From contig NW_023503608.1 of assembly GCF_014529535.1 (NCBI RefSeq), positions 8,544,501 to 8,608,500 on the forward strand: a stretch of DNA of 64,000 bases, written 5' to 3'. Positions 23,001 through 34,780 of the stretch are shown here, one piece after another; the stretch's first letter is position 1, and each line of letters starts with the position of its first letter. The notes beneath the pieces are model-generated. The model saw only the letters and a program-made list of their open reading frames with translations. It did not search any database and was not told the origin of the DNA. The stretch comes from Bradysia coprophila (taxonomy: Eukaryota; Arthropoda; Insecta; Diptera; Sciaridae). Made by a program: the position numbers and the translations under genes.

Positions 23001-26000
23001 ATGGTCATGAGGAAAAGATTGCTGCTCTGCAAGTGCTTGCTGATCAATTGATTGCTCAGAACCATTATGCAGCCAGTTTAATTGATGATAAGCGACAACA
23101 GGTGCTCGAACGGTGGCGTCACTTGAAAGAGGGTCTGATCGAAAAACGATCACGATTGGGAGATGAACAAACTTTGCAACAATTCAGTCGTGATGTAAGT
23201 AGCACTGATTTGATCCGCAATCAAATTCCTAATTTTCGATTTATTTCTTCAGGCCGACGAAATCGAGAATTGGATTGCTGAAAAATTGCAATTGGCAACT
23301 GAAGAATCGTACAAGGATCCAGCAAATATTCAATCGAAACACCAGAAGCATCAAGCATTTGAAGCTGAGTTGGCTGCCAATGCCGATCGTATTCAAAGCG
23401 TATTGTCGATGGGAGGAAACTTGATCGACAAGAAACAATGCAGTGGCTCTGAAGATGCTGTTCAGAAGCGTTTGTCGCAAATTGCCGAACAATGGGAATA
23501 TCTCACCCACAAAACGACCGAAAAGTCGATGAAATTGAAGGAAGCCAACAAGCAACGGACATACATTGCCGCAGTCAAGGATCTCGACTTTTGGTTGGGT
23601 GAAGTTGAAAGCTTGTTGACATCCGAAGATGCTGGCAAAGATTTAGCATCTGTACAGAATTTGATGAAGAAACATCAATTGGTTGAAGCTGATATTCAGG
23701 CTCATGCCGATCGTATTAAGGATATGAATAAGCAAGCCGATTCGTTAGTTGATTCCGGTCAATTTGACAGTGCAGGCATTCAGGAGAAGCGTCAGTCGAT
23801 CAACGAACGCTATGAACGTATCTGTAATTTGGCAGCTCATCGTCAAGCTCGATTGAATGAAGCCCTTACCTTACATCAATTCTTCCGCGATATTGCTGAT
23901 GAGGAAAGCTGGATCAAGGAGAAGAAATTGTTGGTTGGCAGCGATGACTATGGTCGTGATCTAACTGGCGTTCAAAATTTGAAGAAGAAGCACAAGCGTT
24001 TAGAAGCTGAACTTGGTTCACACGAACCAGCCATTCAGGCGGTGCAGGAAGCCGGTGAGAAGTTGATGGATGTATCCAATCTGGGAGTTCCAGAAATCGA
24101 ACAACGTTTGAAGGCATTGAACCAAGCATGGGCTGAATTGAAAAACTTGGCTGCTACACGTGGACAAAAGTTGGATGAGTCGTTGACCTATCAACAATTT
24201 TTGGCTCAAGGTACGTTGCCACTTGAGGCAACTTAAAGACAATTTTTCATTGACATTCCGTCTTTTTTTCCATTCAGTCGAAGAAGAGGAGGCCTGGATT
24301 ACGGAGAAACAGCAATTGCTATCCGTTGAAGATTACGGTGACTCAATGGCTGCAGTTCAAGGTTTGTTGAAGAAGCACGATGCTTTCGAAACCGATTTCG
24401 CTGCTCACCGTGACCGATGCTCATTGATCTCCGAACAAGGAGCAACGTTGGTGGCGAACAAGAATCATCATGGGGACAGTATTGCCCAACGTTGCAACCA
24501 ATTGCAGAATAAATTGGAGAATTTGTCCGCACTGGCTGGTCGCCGTAAAGGTGCTCTTTTGGATAACTCTGCATACCTTCAATTTATGTGGAAAGGTTCG
24601 TGTCGTACTGTGGCAATGGCCATTTTTCTATTAAATTTTCATTGAACAAAATTATTTGCAGCTGACGTTGTCGAAAGCTGGATTGCTGACAAAGAAAACT
24701 ACGTCCGTTCAGAGGAATTCGGCCGGGACTTGTCAACTGTTCAAACTTTGTTGACCAAACAAGAGACGTTTGATGCTGGTATGTTAATGAAAGGAAATGT
24801 TCATTGCTCACGACCTAATTTCAAATGAATCTTTTCAGGTCTCAATGCTTTTGAACAGGAGGGCATTCATAACATTACCGCATTGAAAGATCAACTAATT
24901 AATGCCGAACACGCTCAGTCTGCAGCGATCCTGAAACGTCACGAAGATGTGTTGTCACGTTGGCAAAAGTTACGCGGTGCATCTGAAGCCCGCAAGAATC
25001 GTCTACTCTCGATGCAAGATCAATTCCGTCAAATCGAAGAATTATATTTGACCTTCGCCAAGAAAGCTTCGGCCTTCAACTCATGGTTCGAAAATGCAGA
25101 AGAGGACCTCACTGATCCCGTCCGTTGTAACTCGATCGAAGAGATTCGTGCATTACGCGAGGCACACGCACAATTCCAAGCATCGCTGTCATCCGCCGAA
25201 GCCGATTTCAAGGCATTGGCTGCATTGGACCAGAAAATCAAAAGCTTCAATGTCGGACCCAATCCGTACACCTGGTTTACAATGGAAGCATTGGAAGACA
25301 CATGGAGAAATTTGCAAAAGATCATCGAAGAACGCGATGGTGAATTGACGAAAGAGGCTCACCGACAAGAAGAAAACGATAAATTGCGTAAGGAGTTCGC
25401 TAAACATGCTAACTACTTCCATCAATGGCTTACGGAAACAAGGTGAGTGCGACTAAATTTACCAACATTTGTGAAATTTTCACACTTTGCAATTTTATGG
25501 AATTCGTTCAATATTTAGGTTTTATATACTCGGCTGGGATAATTATGGGTAAATAGGTGTTATTGGCGCTTAAGACTATGTGCAATAACAAAGCTGCGCA
25601 ATTGTTTTCATTGTCTAACCACTTATATCGTCTGTGTTATCGTCTATTCATTATTGACAAAGACGGCAAAGACGTCGTCTGACATAGCTAAATGATTTTA
25701 TTTCCAAAAAACGTAGATCAAATGAAGTAATAGATTCAACGATTATCCATCATTGATATGATTACGCCTGTGAACGGTTTATTGCTAGGCAGAAAGAGTC
25801 TGCTGAATTTTTTTTTTCAGATTAACTGAGTCGTTAATCGGCAGGTGCTTCAACAGTCTACGGCTTCAATAACTAGCAAATTTTAACAACATTGAGCCAA
25901 GCAAAAATAACCCATGCTTTCTAAATGTTCGTTCCGTTCATTACTTGAGGAATGAACTTTTCCTGAAGTCAGAATTGTACCGTGAAACATACACACAAAA

Positions 26001-26904
26001 CTCCAGTTTCGACTAACTTTGCCTTGAATTAATGAACCGCAAACCGCTTGACTCGAATAAGAATCTAAAATCAAATCTAATTGTATTTCACAGAACATCG
26101 ATGATGGAAGGATCCGGTACACTAGAACAACAACTGGACGCCCTCTGCAAAAAAGCTAAAGAAGTGCGAGCCCGTCGCATCGATCTGAAGAAAATCGAAG
26201 AACTAGGTGCACTGCTCGAGGAACATTTGATCCTAGACAATCGTTACACGGAACACTCAACGGTCGGCCTGGCACAACAATGGGACCAACTGGATCAATT
26301 ATCGATGCGAATGCAACACAATTTGGAACAACAGATCCAGGCTCGCAATCACTCTGGCGTATCCGAAGACTCACTGAAAGAATTCTCGATGATGTTCAAG
26401 CACTTTGACAAGGACAAGAGCGGCAAACTCAATCACCAGGAATTCAAATCATGTCTGCGAGCGTTGGGTTACGACTTGCCAATGGTCGAAGAAGGTCAAC
26501 CCGATCCCGAATTCGAGGCCATTTTGGATGTGGTCGATCCGAATCGAGACGGTTATGTGTCGCTGCAGGAGTACATTGCATTTATGATATCGAAAGAAAC
26601 CGAAAACGTACAGAGCTACGAAGAAATCGAAAATGCTTTCCGAGCAATTACCGCATCCGATCGACCCTACGTCACCAAGGATGAGTTGTATTGCGTAAGT
26701 GTTGCCACAATCAAGTTTATGGTGAAATGCAAGACGGACACTAATGTCGAATCGTTTTTTCTTAATTTTCTACAGAACCTCACCAAGGACATGGCAGATT
26801 ATTGCACCAATCGCATGAAACCGTATGTGGATCCGAAGACCGGGCATCCAATTACTGGCGCTTTAGATTACATCGACTTCACACGTACGCTGTTTCAAAA
26901 TTAA
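17055..26904 (+). CDS. alpha-Spec: Alpha-spectrin
   Basis: Actin-crosslinking cytoskeletal rod protein that pairs with beta-spectrin under the plasma membrane. Eleven coding exons: 17055-17217, 17291-17846, 17977-18883, 18947-21307, 22664-23194, 23253-24210, 24278-24595, 24662-24778, 24839-25442, 26094-26694 and 26776-26904. They sum to 7245 nt, 2414 residues, one short of the Drosophila protein as I recall it. A short N-terminal partial repeat ([20 protein letters not shown]) that docks with beta-spectrin is followed by about 20 triple-helical repeats. An SH3 domain ([17 protein letters not shown] to [10 protein letters not shown]) lies at about residues 973-1030. C-terminal EF-hands ([13 protein letters not shown] near 2272, [13 protein letters not shown] near 2319) precede a terminal [10 protein letters not shown]. 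All introns are phase-consistent GT-AG. The longest, 21308-22663, holds a candidate cassette exon. Confidence 0.98.
21382..21423 (+). other. alpha-Spec: Candidate 42-nt cassette exon of alpha-spectrin
   Basis: Within the 1.36-kb intron, 42 nt are bounded by an acceptor (CATCATCTAG) and a donor (GTAGAC), are open in the required frame and would insert 14 residues, [14 protein letters not shown], between ERHQ and EHRTEID without shifting frame. The first residues echo the constitutive EHRTEID, as an alternative or duplicated start of the next exon would. The donor is only fair and no transcript is available. Confidence 0.4.
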
Positions 26905-28117
26905 AGAAACTCTTTATAAGCAGACCCTTCAATTGGAGCTAGGCTAGGTATATCAGATAAGATGCATTGTGTAAGTTATAAGCGAAAACCTATCTGAACA
27001 AGCAGCCATCCTTCTATTTCCCGTATTTTAAAACTTAAGAGAAAACGGAAACAAAAATTTTATCTATTCGATCCCAGTAAACGAGACATTTGAATCGTTA
27101 CGAACAATATTTTAGCAGTATAACGCTATAAATGCAGCTTATATTTCTGTTAGGGCTACTTCTAAACAGCAGCTTACACGTTTGTAATTTTCCAAAATAT
27201 TTTTAATTTCTACAAACCTAAATGTCAAACTTTGAGCAAATACAATTAAATTATAAAACTAAAAAATTGCCGTTTCTATAAGTCATTCCCTTGATTTGAT
27301 TCAACGACTTTTACATGACTAGGGATATGAAGATGAAAAGTAGAGTTTTCGTGTGAATTTTGTTGATCCGAGGCGAAGCCGAGGCCAATACACACATGAA
27401 AACGAGACTTAATTTATATCCCGAGTTATGTAATGTAATGGATTTTACATGCTGAGGGCGATGAAAGTAGTGCTTGAAACATGAAAAGTACGGCTTTCAT
27501 CGCATGTTGAAATACCCGTCTGATTTAACACCATCGTCCTACTCAAGTATACTTCTACCAAGTATTGCGGATCTTACTCATAAAATGCATCAGCGTTCAC
27601 GATAATCAACTATTTGGTTAATTTTTTTTTATCTACCTAGGTGAAATATTGTCAGTGAAAATTTCGCCGTCGGTAGATAAAATAGCGTGTTCACCTCTGT
27701 CCAAATGTTTATTTAGACACTTGGGGAGTTATTGCATGAGCCGAAGGCGACAGAGGTGAATAATCTACTATTATTTAATTTTTTGAAAAGGTTTTGATCC
27801 AGCAAGCTCCTAGCACTTCGTCTGTTTTCAAAAATAAGTTTTATATGTCCCCATATAAGCATATAAATATTAAGTTATGAGAACATAACTACACTTTGAT
27901 CTTTGAACAACATTTCTTGTGTTTCTCGTATGATCCCATATTGTCATGTGACAGGCATCATGATCTTAGGCCGAGAAGCGATACCTTACCGTCGTTGCCA
28001 TAGAGGGGTTATAAAAATGAACATGAGAAAGTCTAGTGTTTTGTAACAAAAATGTAAGAAGAAATTCGCCTCGAAAATTTGTTAGCATTAAGTATGTGTA
28101 ATGCTACTTATATAACC
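26905..28117. other. Intergenic 3' of alpha-spectrin
   Basis: No gene. It contains the alpha-spectrin 3' untranslated region and, from about 27310, dispersed repeat sequence. Confidence 0.5.
27320..27450 (+). repeat. Dispersed repeat shared with 39603-39720
   Basis: The string GATCCGAGGCGAAGCCGAGG, followed by AATACACACATGAAAAC and TATCCCGAGTTATGTAATG, recurs at 39603-39720 with small differences (GATCCGAGGCGTAGTCGAGG). Same orientation at both sites, non-coding. Confidence 0.75.
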
Positions 28118-28447
28118 CAAGGTTCTGAAAGAAAAGGTTAATACACACACGAGGGCGGGTCACACCGAAATCGATAAACGCACTCAGTACAGATTGTGTG
28201 TGAAATCAACTTGAAGAATAGTACATTTCGTACCTACGACTAAAAGTCTTTTTTAGCGTGTGAGATATTTCCAGACAGAGCCGAAGGTGGTCCTAGGTAT
28301 GAAAAATGTTTTTTAGGAAAATTCGGAATTTTGTTTTTGTTACGTTGCCTTTTTCATATAAACTTCGTAGCCGCTGAACTCAATTCGTGTGTCACTGCCT
28401 TCGTGATCAACTAAGAGTTGTCTTATCCTGGTTCTTTCAGAACCTTG
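28118..28447 (-). mobile_element. hAT-type MITE, family 1 copy 1
   Basis: Starts CAAGGTTCTGAAAGAAAAGG and ends with the matching inverted terminus ...TCTTTCAGAACCTTG. Flanked by a perfect 8-bp duplication ATATAACC (28110-28117 and 28448-28455). At 330 bp it is the longest member. Its interior is homologous to the copy at 59813 in reverse orientation. No coding capacity. An 8-bp duplication points to the hAT superfamily. Confidence 0.9.
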
Positions 28448-28544
28448 ATATAACCTACAATATACACAGTTCTACAGCATGCATAAACCATAAATGTGAA
28501 GAACAATAATGGGTGATATGAATATAACCATGAGCGAACATAAC

Positions 28545-28752
28545 CAAGGTTCTGAAAGAACATGTTAAGACACTTTCGAGTTGATCAAAATTTTCCTGTA
28601 GCGCCAACTAGGTTTGGATATTTTATATGACGATTTCAACTTAACAATTTTGTTTTCAAGTTGACTTTTCAAACAACATACATGTCTGAATTGTCAAGAT
28701 TTTTGTTTCACCCGCCTTCGTATGTGTCTTAACCTGTTCTTTCAGAACCTTG
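28545..28752 (+). mobile_element. hAT-type MITE, family 1 copy 2
   Basis: 208 bp with the same CAAGGTTCTGAAAGAAC termini, flanked by a perfect 8-bp duplication AACATAAC (28537-28544 and 28753-28760). Subterminal GTTAAGACAC and GTGTCTTAACCTG match the copy at 59813 in the same orientation; the middle has diverged. Confidence 0.9.
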
Positions 28753-28897
28753 AACATAACGTTGTTGGTTGACAGTTATATGGGATTTTTTTGTATTTAT
28801 GTTGTGAAATAGTTATTCGTTTTTTCGGATGCAATTTCCAACTTTTCTTTCCTCGTTGAACGCAACATTCTTCACAACAAAGGCTTTGTACGTAGCG

Positions 28898-28975
28898 GCG
28901 GACATAGTGATTTCATATATCCAAACTCACCTTTCATGAGAGGTGAGTTTGTTTATATGAAATCGCTATGTCCTC
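28898..28975. repeat. Short foldback hairpin
   Basis: GCGGACATAGTGATTTCATATA pairs imperfectly with the sequence ending ATATGAAATCGCTATGTCCTCC, and AACTCACCT with AGGTGAGTT, leaving a 9-bp loop. Non-coding; possibly a degraded MITE. Confidence 0.75.
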
Positions 28976-29668
28976 CGGTTTGTATGAACAGACCATACCT
29001 GGTTTATACTTTCATTGAGAAAATGATCAATTTCAGTTTACTTTTCATCTTTAATCTTCCAAAGAATTGTAAATCACTATCACTGATACATACATTTGAT
29101 TCTAATTGGAACAATTATGTTCCACACATTTAAAAAAAAAGAAAGAAAGAAAGAAGAAAATTGGTGGAGAATTACTCAAGTTATTGTGACCTCAACGAAA
29201 ACTTCTTTTGTTACCCATATTTTTTGGTATTTCCTGGTGTAAGACCCTGACTTTCAGTCAAGGGAATAATAAATTTCGTATAGGTTTGTTCCAAGGCCAT
29301 ATTGAATTGTCAAATTTCATCCATAGAACCATAACCTCAATAATATCTCTGTGTAAATCGTATAGGCGACGTTGCTCGATTTGTATGAAATATCACGTAA
29401 GCGACGTTGCTGTGGATGAAATTGTCGTTGTTCAGGTTGTCAAAGTTCGTGTTTACAGTTACTTGTTTACAGTTACAAACCTTTCACTTTATTCAAAACA
29501 AATTTTCAGAATAAGCAAAGCGAACTATGTTTTACATTTTCAAACACTCGTAAGTCCATCAGACCGATTATTGCGGATTATTGCTTACTATCGAAATTAG
29601 AATGCAACGAATAAACCGCTGAAGAACCTCTAAAAAAGTGTAAGTTTTCCATATTTTGAGGATATAAC

Positions 29669-29867
29669 CAAGGTAAATATATTGTGGAGAGGTAATGCCA
29701 TTCAGACGCGCAAAAATATTTTCGCTATCTCACAACAGATGGCCCGATTTTCTATTCCATTTTTTGCTTTCAAAGAAAGGATAAGATGGCGTTTGTATCG
29801 AACTTCCGTGCCACCGCACATCTGATTCGGTTATATATGGCATTACCTCTTCACTATATTTACCTTG
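29669..29867. mobile_element. hAT-type MITE, family 2
   Basis: 199 bp with termini CAAGGTAAATATATTGTGGA and the inverse ...TCACTATATTTACCTTG. The termini extend about 30 bp inward (AGAGGTAATGCCAT / ATGGCATTACCTCT). Flanks GATATAAC and AATATAAC match at 7 of 8 positions. It shares the CAAGG start with family 1 but not the interior. Confidence 0.75.
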
Positions 29868-30100
29868 AATATAACACCAACAATTCTAGCCAGGAGTAAA
29901 AATTGTGACCCAGGTAGAAGAAAAATAAATTATGTTCGGATAAATAACAGCACTGTCGAAAATTTACATCACTGCCACCACTGCTGCACGTCTGACACTT
30001 GTCGCAGTTGTCGTTTTTCTCACAAGGGGTCACTTAATATCATAAGTCACTCACACTTTTGACACCTGAAATCATTTTTACAAAAAGAGGGACGCATCAA

Positions 30101-33100
30101 ATGGCCGTCACGATGCAATTGGAAAATATTGAAACCGCTCTTGTTTACGAGTATTTATTATCGAAAGACACATCTCTAGCAAAAGTTTTTGGAAGCAAAT
30201 TTAAAGTGGTAAGTAGACCGGCGTTCACAATTCAGAAATTAGTCGATTATCGATGAAATAAAGTTGTCCAAAATGCTGCAGAGCACGTGTTATCCGTTTA
30301 CAGCGTTTTAGCTGGTTGTAGATTTTTTGTGAAAAATAATATCAAAATCAATGGCCATTGGTCTGTAATGTGAAATTATGAGCTATCAAACATTTAATGT
30401 GATATCATATGCACATGCAGCACTGAAAACATACAATTCTTTGGTAAATTGTTGAAATTTATTTTTCTTCCAGCAAACCTTGTCAAAAGGATCGCCAAAA
30501 TTGCGTGACATTTTATCAAAATACCCGAATGTTAACAAGATTCAAGTGAACGCTACTAATTCAAGTGATGACTCATCAGACGACAGTTCCGACGAAGAGG
30601 AAGTACCGAAGAAGTCGGTACCAGTAAAAAGTCCAGTGAAGCCAGTAGCGAATGGTAAATCTGCTGCAAAAAAATCCAAATCCTCAAGTGATGACAGCAG
30701 TTCAGATGAAGAAACACCACAGCCAAAAAAGCAGCCAGTTGTCGTACCAAAACCAGTTGCAACCAAACGGAAACATGAAAGTGACGACAGCTCGTCGTCA
30801 GACGATGATGTACCCAAAAAAAAATCGATCGTAAAACCACCTCTAAAGAAGGCAAAACAATCGAGCGAAAGCGATGATAGTTCCTCGGAAGAAGAAAAGA
30901 AACCAGCTCCGGTCGCTCAAAAACCAGCGGTTAAACAACCAGCAAAAAAAGCAGAATCTTCGAGCGAAGATAGTTCGTCTGAAGAAGAAACGAAATCCAC
31001 TCCGGTCGTGAAAAAGCCAGCTGTGATTCCGAAGAAAGCTCAATCTTCAAGCGACGACGATTCGTCCGATGAAGAAGCATCAAAACCAACTTCACTTATC
31101 AAGAAGCCAACTCCGGTCGTGAAAAAAGCAGACTCTTCTAGTGATGACAGCTCGTCCGAGGAGGAGAAAACCGTCGTTCCAGTTGTGAAAAAACCAGCAA
31201 TTTCAACACCGAAAGTAAAGAAGGCAGAGTCTTCCAGCGACGATAGTTCATCTGAAGAAGAGAAAAAGCCAGCTCAGGTCATCAAGAAAACAGCTCCAGT
31301 TACGAAGAAAGCAGAGTCTTCAAGCGACGACAGTTCTTCGGAGGAGGAGCAAAAACCAGCGCCGATTGTGAAGAAACCGGTTCCTACTGCAAAGAAAGCA
31401 GAGTCTTCCAGCGACGATAGTTCTTCAGAGGAAGAGCAAAAAGTAAGTCCGAAGAAACCCACGACTCCTGTGGCAAAAAAACCGGAATCTTCGAGCGAAG
31501 AAGATTCGTCAGATGATGACGATAAGCCAGCTGCAAAGACTCCAGCCAAAACACCATTGAAGACACCCACAAGAAAAGTGTCGAGTGATGATGATAGCAG
31601 TTCCGATGAAGACGACGAGCCTACAGTTAAAACTCCTGTAACAGTTAAGCCTTCAGCAAAGAAAGAATCGAGTGACGACAGCTCGAGCGAGGACGATGGC
31701 GATGATACAGTTCAACCGGTGGTCAAGAAGCCTGCACTCTACCCAAATTTTGTTAAGGTAAGGAAAGAAAACTATTGTTTTTCTCGAAAAACTCGACCTT
31801 TTCGACCACAGATTCAGTATGACTTCGCTAAGAGAATCAGGTTCAAATATTTGGATGTGTCTGGGGTGGTTACGCTTACTTTAAGTAGCGTCCATTGACC
31901 ATCCAATTACAACATACCATTCCCTAATTTCTATTATTAACGTTCCGTCAAATGCAATCTCATCGGAAAAATTCTCTTAACTCAGAATTTTCCTTAATTC
32001 AGTTCCTACAATCGCTCATACCTTTTATCACAACAATGGTTTAATTTTCCATCCTCTCGATCGTAGTCAACATCAACTCCGAACCAATCCAATGGTAAGC
32101 CCGATACTCCAAAAATGAATGGTAACCATAAACTGAATAAGAGTGCTGGTAACACACCATTTCGCCGTGTTCGGGACGAAGAAGTTGAAATCGATGAGCG
32201 TGTCAAAAATATGTCTTTTGAAGCCAAGGTTAGTTCAAAACACCGTTTATGTAGCATAAACTTAGGTACGTAATTTTTAAGTGGTATGTGGTTGTAACGT
32301 ATGGTTAAGTCACTTGATAGAAAGGAAAGAAGGGTAAAAATTGTGGTCATTAAGGTCGAAATATTAGATGTGAGATAATAGACATGTTTGAGGGAGGATG
32401 AATATTTCGTTATTATATTCATTAAACGTAGTTTGACTGTGTATACCAACAACAGTTGTTCCTTTTAGCACACATCCTCCCGGAATGTCTATTTTCTTTT
32501 CTTAAATTCAATTTCGTTTCAATGACAACATTTTTTATCCATCTTTCTTTTCTTACAAAAAATGAAAATGAAGAGCGGTGACGGACACAACAAATCTGGA
32601 CAAGAAAGTAGCCCAGTAAAGCGAGGCGGTCGCGGTGGATTTGATGGTTCTCGAGGAGGAAGAGGTGGTCGTGGTGGCTTCGATAATTCACGTGGACGAG
32701 GAGGTCGTGGCGGATTCGATGGCTCTCGTGGTAGAGGCAGTCGTGGTGGATTGGGATTCACTGGTTCCCGTGGCGGGAATAATATGCGTGGCAGACAAAG
32801 CGGTGGCTTCCAAAAGTTTGGTAGTGGAAGTTCGACTAGTCGAGTCGGTGGCAGTACACCGAATAAGAAAACTAAATTCGAGGATTAAGTTTAACAGTTG
32901 CAAGTGGATGTATTTTAGTTATATTTAAACCTACCTCAAGACTTTAATTACATTTTACTTAAGCTACTAAAAATTGTACAAATGACGTGAGATGAAAGTT
33001 TTTAAGACTTTGTAGAATGCAGAAATTGTTCTGTTTGCTAACAATTTTTTTTAATTCAAAAATTTCGTAGAAAAATGCTCGTGGATCATTTGGTGAAAAG

Positions 33101-33226
33101 GCAAACAACGACCTGAAGCACACCCGAGGAAAACAGTTCAAACATGAAAAGACAAAGAAAAAACGAGGCAGTTATCGAGGTGGAGCAATTGATATGCGCG
33201 TCAATTCAATCAAATTCGATGACTAA
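30101..33226 (+). CDS. Nopp140: Nucleolar phosphoprotein Nopp140 (NOLC1), two C-terminal isoforms
   Basis: Nucleolar and Cajal-body chaperone for box C/D and H/ACA snoRNPs. Common exons: 30101-30208, 30474-31757 and 32067-32228; then either 32574-32888 (622 residues) or 33071-33226 (569 residues). Residues 1-70 form a LisH-type N-terminus ([19 protein letters not shown]). The large exon has about 13 acidic serine clusters of the [11 protein letters not shown] type, CK2 substrates, separated by K/P/A-rich basic linkers, as in all Nopp140 proteins. The third exon ends [10 protein letters not shown], the point where fly isoforms diverge. All introns are phase 0, which is what allows either ending. 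Confidence 0.94.
32574..32888 (+). CDS. Nopp140: Nopp140 alternative last exon, RGG type
   Basis: Continues the common frame for 104 codons after acceptor AATGAAG. It is rich in RGG, RGRG and GGFD repeats (about residues 20-80 of the exon), then ends [10 protein letters not shown] and TAA. Such a tail is known for the RGG isoform in Drosophila, where it resembles the glycine-arginine domains of fibrillarin and nucleolin and binds RNA. The acceptor has a weak A-rich stretch before the AG, so its exact position could differ by a codon. Confidence 0.85.
   Translation, partial: SGDGHNKSGQESSPVKRGGRGGFDGSRGGRGGRGGFDNSRGRGGRGGFDGSRGRGSRGGLGFTGSRGGNNMRGRQSGGFQKFGSGSSTSRVGGSTPNKKTKFED
33071..33226 (+). 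CDS. Nopp140: Nopp140 alternative last exon, conserved SRP40 type
   Basis: Begins after TTTCGTAG with [12 protein letters not shown], followed by [17 protein letters not shown] and VNSIKFDD, then TAA. This is the SRP40/NOLC1 C-terminal domain conserved from yeast to human. It lies 182 bp after the stop of the RGG exon, so using it requires skipping that exon. Confidence 0.92.
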   Translation, partial: KNARGSFGEKANNDLKHTRGKQFKHEKTKKKRGSYRGGAIDMRVNSIKFDD

Positions 33227-33288
33227 CTTGTTTTAAGTTTTCATTTATTTTTTTTTTATCATTTTTAACTTTTTCAATATTTTTTATT

Positions 33289-33294
33289 AATAAA
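33289..33294 (+). terminator. Polyadenylation signal AATAAA of Nopp140
   Basis: AATAAA 62 bp after the stop of the conserved last exon. Confidence 0.6.
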
Positions 33295-34123
33295 GTTGCG
33301 CAAGGAATACACACAGATAAAATTATGTGAATGAGGAATGAATTTACAAATGGAATATAAAAATTATATTTTCTTTCAATAAAATAACTGGAAAGAAAGC
33401 ACGACAAAAAATTCTTTTCATTTATTCACGACCAAATCGACACCATCTTTACATGTTCTCCCAATGACTGTTCAGTCTAGAAAAATTACTAGTAGAAGGA
33501 ACAATTTAGTTTCTAACGCAGTACCTGGCCTATTATCTAAGAAATTTTGCTCAGATACAGCTCTATAGTGTAAAGGAATACCTACAGTTGGAGATATTTG
33601 ATTTGCGTAGTAGTTGTTTTCACAAGCCTTTTTAGACGTTTTAGAATTTTTTCAATAAAATCAGATGCAGTGAAATTTCAGCATGAATTTGCTTCAGCTG
33701 TTCCTCAGCTGATCCACAAATACAATCAAACGGTTGATACGGTTTATACGGTTGAACTGAACCTGCAGCTAGTGGCAGTGGTAAAACCGTGTATAGACAT
33801 ATTACAGTTTTGATGGTATGTGTGAAACACAGATGAAGCAAATTTATGTTGCAATTTCTGGCTGAAAGGCTTGTAAAAAATCAGTCCATTAAAGAGGCAT
33901 ATCGTGGACCATTTTTTACTTAGAAAAATGTTTTACGTCGATCAAAAATAAAAATTTTGTATCCACAAAATTAAAAGACATGCGGTTCCTATCGGTCTCA
34001 AATAAAAATTGAAGTTACGAATACTTGAAGAGCTTTGTACCCAACACAATTGAGCCTTCAGTATTTCCAATTGGTAAATTTCATACTTTTAATTTACTTT
34101 GATCACATATCCGGTTGGTGTAA
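33295..34123. other. Intergenic, nothing recognised
   Basis: AT-rich, no gene, no RNA motif, no clear repeat. Confidence 0.5.
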
Positions 34124-34229
34124 AGGAATCTCGCGCCGCGTCATTCACAATTACTCACAAAGTGACATTTTCCTTATACAAAATGTGTCAAAATGTGAAT
34201 TATTGTGAATGACGCGGCGCGAGATTCCT
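34124..34229. repeat. GC-rich 28-bp inverted repeat hairpin
   Basis: 34124-34151 (AGGAATCTCGCGCCGCGTCA...) is the exact complement of 34202-34229. Further complementarity (GAGTAA / ...) continues weakly toward a 50-bp loop. The CpG-rich stem contrasts with the AT-rich surroundings. Flanks ATCCGGTT occur on both sides (about 34109 and 34238), suggesting it sits in a duplicated flank. Confidence 0.9.
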
Positions 34230-34780
34230 AGCAACCATCCGGTTATATGAATTCATTGTTACGAATCCTAGTTTCATTAAAAAAAGAGTGAATCTTCTGT
34301 CTATTTGATAGATTGGATCGACTCAACATTTTTATTTAAACACCTGAATGAAAAAGTTTTTTAAACCATTCTATTTATCGCCTTAAAAGTGATTTTTGAT
34401 TTTCGGGGTAGTAGAGTGAGGTTTGTATAGCCGGTATACTTATCGCTGTATGATTTTTATGCCTTGTATAAGGTGAAACCGTTAATATTAACTGGAGTTA
34501 ATAGATGAATAAATATAGCGTTAAATTGGCTTTTGCATGTTGATGATCGAAGTCTCCATTCGTGTGAGGTATGCCTGAATAGGTAATCCCATGAAAAATG
34601 TGGGATAGTTAAGCTTTTTGAAATCGATCGATCGATTGCCTTTTTGTATGAGTAAAAAAGTCTGCTCCACAAAATATCAATCAATTTACCGTTCTTTTTT
34701 TAAATAATGTCATACTAGGTATTCATTTTTTAATTAATTGGATACGTGGTTTATACTTTTTAAATTGATTTTATTTCCTA
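34230..34780. other. Intergenic, nothing recognised
   Basis: No gene or repeat identified. Confidence 0.4.

Noticed and set aside
30542-31572. Serine/leucine- and phenylalanine-rich frames on the minus strand
   Set aside because: Complement of the repetitive Nopp140 coding sequence; no independent support.
32635-32928. Valine-rich frame within the Nopp140 RGG exon
   Set aside because: Out-of-frame reading of GGT/CGT repeats; the in-frame RGG reading is clearly the real one.
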